Part shown: in pieces, positions 62,193 to 64,000 of the stretch | Position numbering within the stretch: the first letter of the stretch is position 1 | Layout: every line of letters begins with the position of its first letter | DNA from: Bacillus sp. FJAT-14578 | Lineage (GTDB): Bacteria > Bacillota > Bacilli > Bacillales > Bacillaceae_H | NCBI RefSeq assembly: GCF_000504165.1 | Contig: NZ_AYSE01000001.1 | Span: forward strand, 1,054,001 to 1,118,000 | Direction of reading: 5' to 3' | Length of the DNA stretch: 64,000 nt | Notes under the pieces: model-generated | The model's database searches: none | What the model was told of the DNA's origin: nothing | Seen by the model: only the letters and a program-made list of their open reading frames with translations | Translations under genes and position numbers: made by a program

Positions 62193-62203
62193 GCTCTTTT
62201 ACA

Positions 62204-62231
62204 ATATAACAAATAAACCTGAAATGTAAAG
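62204..62231 (-). promoter_or_regulatory. Malic enzyme-regulator promoter
   Basis: Minus strand TTTACA (62226-62231), 16 bp, TATATT (62204-62209), directly upstream of the operator and downstream of dnaE. Confidence 0.65.
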
Positions 62232-62232
62232 A

Positions 62233-64000
62233 TTATAATTTTTTTAAAACCACATTTCCTTCCCCTAATACACTCTCTAATTTCTGTAAAGATTCCAGAA
62301 CTGGCTGAACGTAATAAGCTTCCGGCAACTTGATCATCTTTTTTTCTTCCTCATAATAAATGATGACTGGGACGCTCCCTTTATAGGAAGTTAAAATATG
62401 CTGAATACGTTGCAACTGCCCTTGATGCTTATGTTTTTCCTCAATCTTTAAATACAATACATTCGCTTCCCCATTCTGTATTTCCTGTGAGCTTTGCACT
62501 TTTTTAGCATCTTGAATGATAAACTGTAGTTGACCGTCGCGGCTTTCAGTTTTCCCTTGCAAAAGGAGGACCGCTCCTTGTACAAGCACCTCTGCATGCT
62601 GCTTGTAGATACGAGGAAATGCGACAGCTCTCATCTCCCCCGTTTCATCACCCAAGGTAAAAAACGCCATTTGCTCTCCGCTCTTCGTACGTATTACCTT
62701 TTCAGAAGACAAATATGCCCCAACGGTGATTTTGGCAAGCGGCGGTTCGTTTAACACATCATATATCCGCTGTGCGCCGTATAAAGAAAAGCTAGAGCGA
62801 AAAGGCATAGCCGGATGACTGGATAAATACAAACCAAGCGCTTCCTTTTCCCTTTTCAGTTTCTCTTCCAGGAACATGGGACTTGTTTCTGCATACTTTG
62901 GCTTCAATGAAAGTCCTTCGTCTAAAAAGAAATTCGATTGATCATCAAACCCAAGAAATTCTATATGCTCCAAGGCAACATCGATGCTCGCCAGCAGTGT
63001 CGCACGGTCTTCACCGAATTCGTCAAAACAGCCTGACACAATGAGTGATTCAAGCGTACGGCGGTTCACGATTTTCATGGAGACACGCATACAAAAGTCA
63101 AACAAATCAGTAAAACGTCTCTGTCTTCTCGCCTGAAAGATTTCTTTCAAAACCGCCGCTCCCACATGCTTAATAGCAGCCAAACTAAATCGGATTCCCT
63201 CTTGCTGTGCTGTAAAATCATACATACTTTCATTAATGGAAGGAGGTAATAAAACGATATTTTTCGTTCTTGCCTCATGAATATATTGGGTCATCTTCCC
63301 TTCATTTCCAATAACACTTGTTAAAATTGCAGCGAAAAAATGGATGGGATAATTGGCTTTTAGATAGGCAAGCTGATACGCAATCATACTATACGCCACT
63401 GCATGACTCCGGTTAAAACCGTAGTCAGCGAAGCGGACAATCAAATCATAAAGGGCGTGGGCTGCACTCTTCTCATATCCGTTTTGCATACACCCTTTCA
63501 CAAAACTGCTTCTCTGTTCATCCAGTATTTCTTTTTTCTTTTTACTTACCGCCCTTCGCAGCAAATCGGCTTCACCAAGGGTAAATCCAGCCATTTTAGA
63601 AGCAATCTGAATAATTTGCTCTTGATAAACAATAACGCCATACGTTTTATGTAAAATCCCTTCCAAATCCGGGTGTAAATAATGAATAGGTGCTTTTCCG
63701 TGCTTGCGTTCAATGTACGTCGGAATATTCTCCATCGGCCCTGGACGATACAAGGCATTCACCGCCACGATATCTTCCAATTCAGTTGGCTGGAGCTGTT
63801 GGAGCACCTTTCTCATTCCTTCTGACTCCAGCTGGAAAATACCGGATGTATCTCCCTTCGCCAATAAGGCATACGTAAGTTCATCCTTCATCGGCAGGTG
63901 ATTCAGCTCGATTCGCCGCCCTGTTTCCTGTTGAACACGCCGGATAATCTTATCTAGAATAGATAAGTTCCGCAATCCAAGAAAATCCATCTTCAGTAAC
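62233..64000 (-). CDS. dnaE: DNA polymerase III alpha subunit DnaE, C-terminal part (partial)
   Basis: The gene enters from the right edge and ends at 62233, so only about 589 C-terminal residues are visible, preceded in frame by LLKMDFLGLRNL. Seen are the C-terminal part of the polymerase core (GIFQLESEGMRKVL, LYRPGPMENIP, YGVIVYQEQIIQIA, FNRSHAVAYSMIAYQ), helix-hairpin-helix, and an OB domain (ITVGAYLSSEKVIRTKSG, FFTLGDETGEM). This is the DnaE-type (error-prone/lagging-strand) replicase, not PolC. No stop or frameshift is seen. Confidence 0.96.
   Translation of the reverse strand, partial: LLKMDFLGLRNLSILDKIIRRVQQETGRRIELNHLPMKDELTYALLAKGDTSGIFQLESEGMRKVLQQLQPTELEDIVAVNALYRPGPMENIPTYIERKHGKAPIHYLHPDLEGILHKTYGVIVYQEQIIQIASKMAGFTLGEADLLRRAVSKKKKEILDEQRSSFVKGCMQNGYEKSAAHALYDLIVRFADYGFNRSHAVAYSMIAYQLAYLKANYPIHFFAAILTSVIGNEGKMTQYIHEARTKNIVLLPPSINESMYDFTAQQEGIRFSLAAIKHVGAAVLKEIFQARRQRRFTDLFDFCMRVSMKIVNRRTLESLIVSGCFDEFGEDRATLLASIDVALEHIEFLGFDDQSNFFLDEGLSLKPKYAETSPMFLEEKLKREKEALGLYLSSHPAMPFRSSFSLYGAQRIYDVLNEPPLAKITVGAYLSSEKVIRTKSGEQMAFFTLGDETGEMRAVAFPRIYKQHAEVLVQGAVLLLQGKTESRDGQLQFIIQDAKKVQSSQEIQNGEANVLYLKIEEKHKHQGQLQRIQHILTSYKGSVPVIIYYEEEKKMIKLPEAYYVQPVLESLQKLESVLGEGNVVLKKL

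Overview
The window is chromosomal DNA from a low-GC, spore-forming Bacillaceae (Bacillus-like) bacterium. Gene content and order match the Bacillus subtilis trxA-etf-fad-mutS2-pheST-rplT-thrS-dnaI-gapB-polA-phoPR-citZ-pyk-accA-dnaE segment almost gene for gene. The spore genes sspI, ytxC and ytaF point to an endospore former. The genus cannot be fixed from this sequence. Apart from rnhC, sspI, ysdB and ytvI, nearly every gene is on the minus strand. No tRNA, rRNA, CRISPR array, prophage or intact transposase was seen.

Region 1-6400 is the accessory part. Two Fur-box promoters drive a truncated FTR1-like secreted or membrane iron protein (bases 1-300) and a 404-residue lipoprotein (4833-6047). 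They flank a four-gene envelope cluster: sugar-nucleotide epimerase, YbhN-like flippase-type membrane protein, membrane-anchored phosphodiesterase and family 2 glycosyltransferase. Conserved synteny stops at the trxA stop codon, where a Bacillaceae-type intergenic repeat sits.

Region 6400-19350 holds trxA and the fatty-acid oxidation set (lcfA, fadR, fadB, etfB, etfA), with a FadR operator just upstream of fadR. It continues with yshE, mutS2, polX, cvpA, zapA and the divergent rnhC. Region 19500-35850 is translation and replication initiation: pheST and thrS behind T-boxes, infC-rpmI-rplT behind an L20-type leader with an AUU start for infC, then dnaI, dnaB and nrdR, with spore and SigW genes between.

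Region 35900-64000 is central metabolism and signalling. It contains speD with a structured leader, gapB with paired CcpN boxes, coaE, ytaF, mutM, polA, hflKC with a SigW-like promoter, phoPR, mdh-icd-citZ, pyk-pfkA-accA-accD, a GntR/FadR-family regulator, malic enzyme and the 3' part of dnaE. The regulator probably acts on a perfect palindrome in front of the malic enzyme gene.

The most unusual signals are intergenic. One is a two-hairpin module found directly after two unrelated stop codons, with compensated stem changes and a conserved loop. A second family of palindromes is linked to a conserved box 63-66 bp upstream of three unrelated genes. Two dispersed repeat families each occur as a long copy and as short copies that keep both ends.
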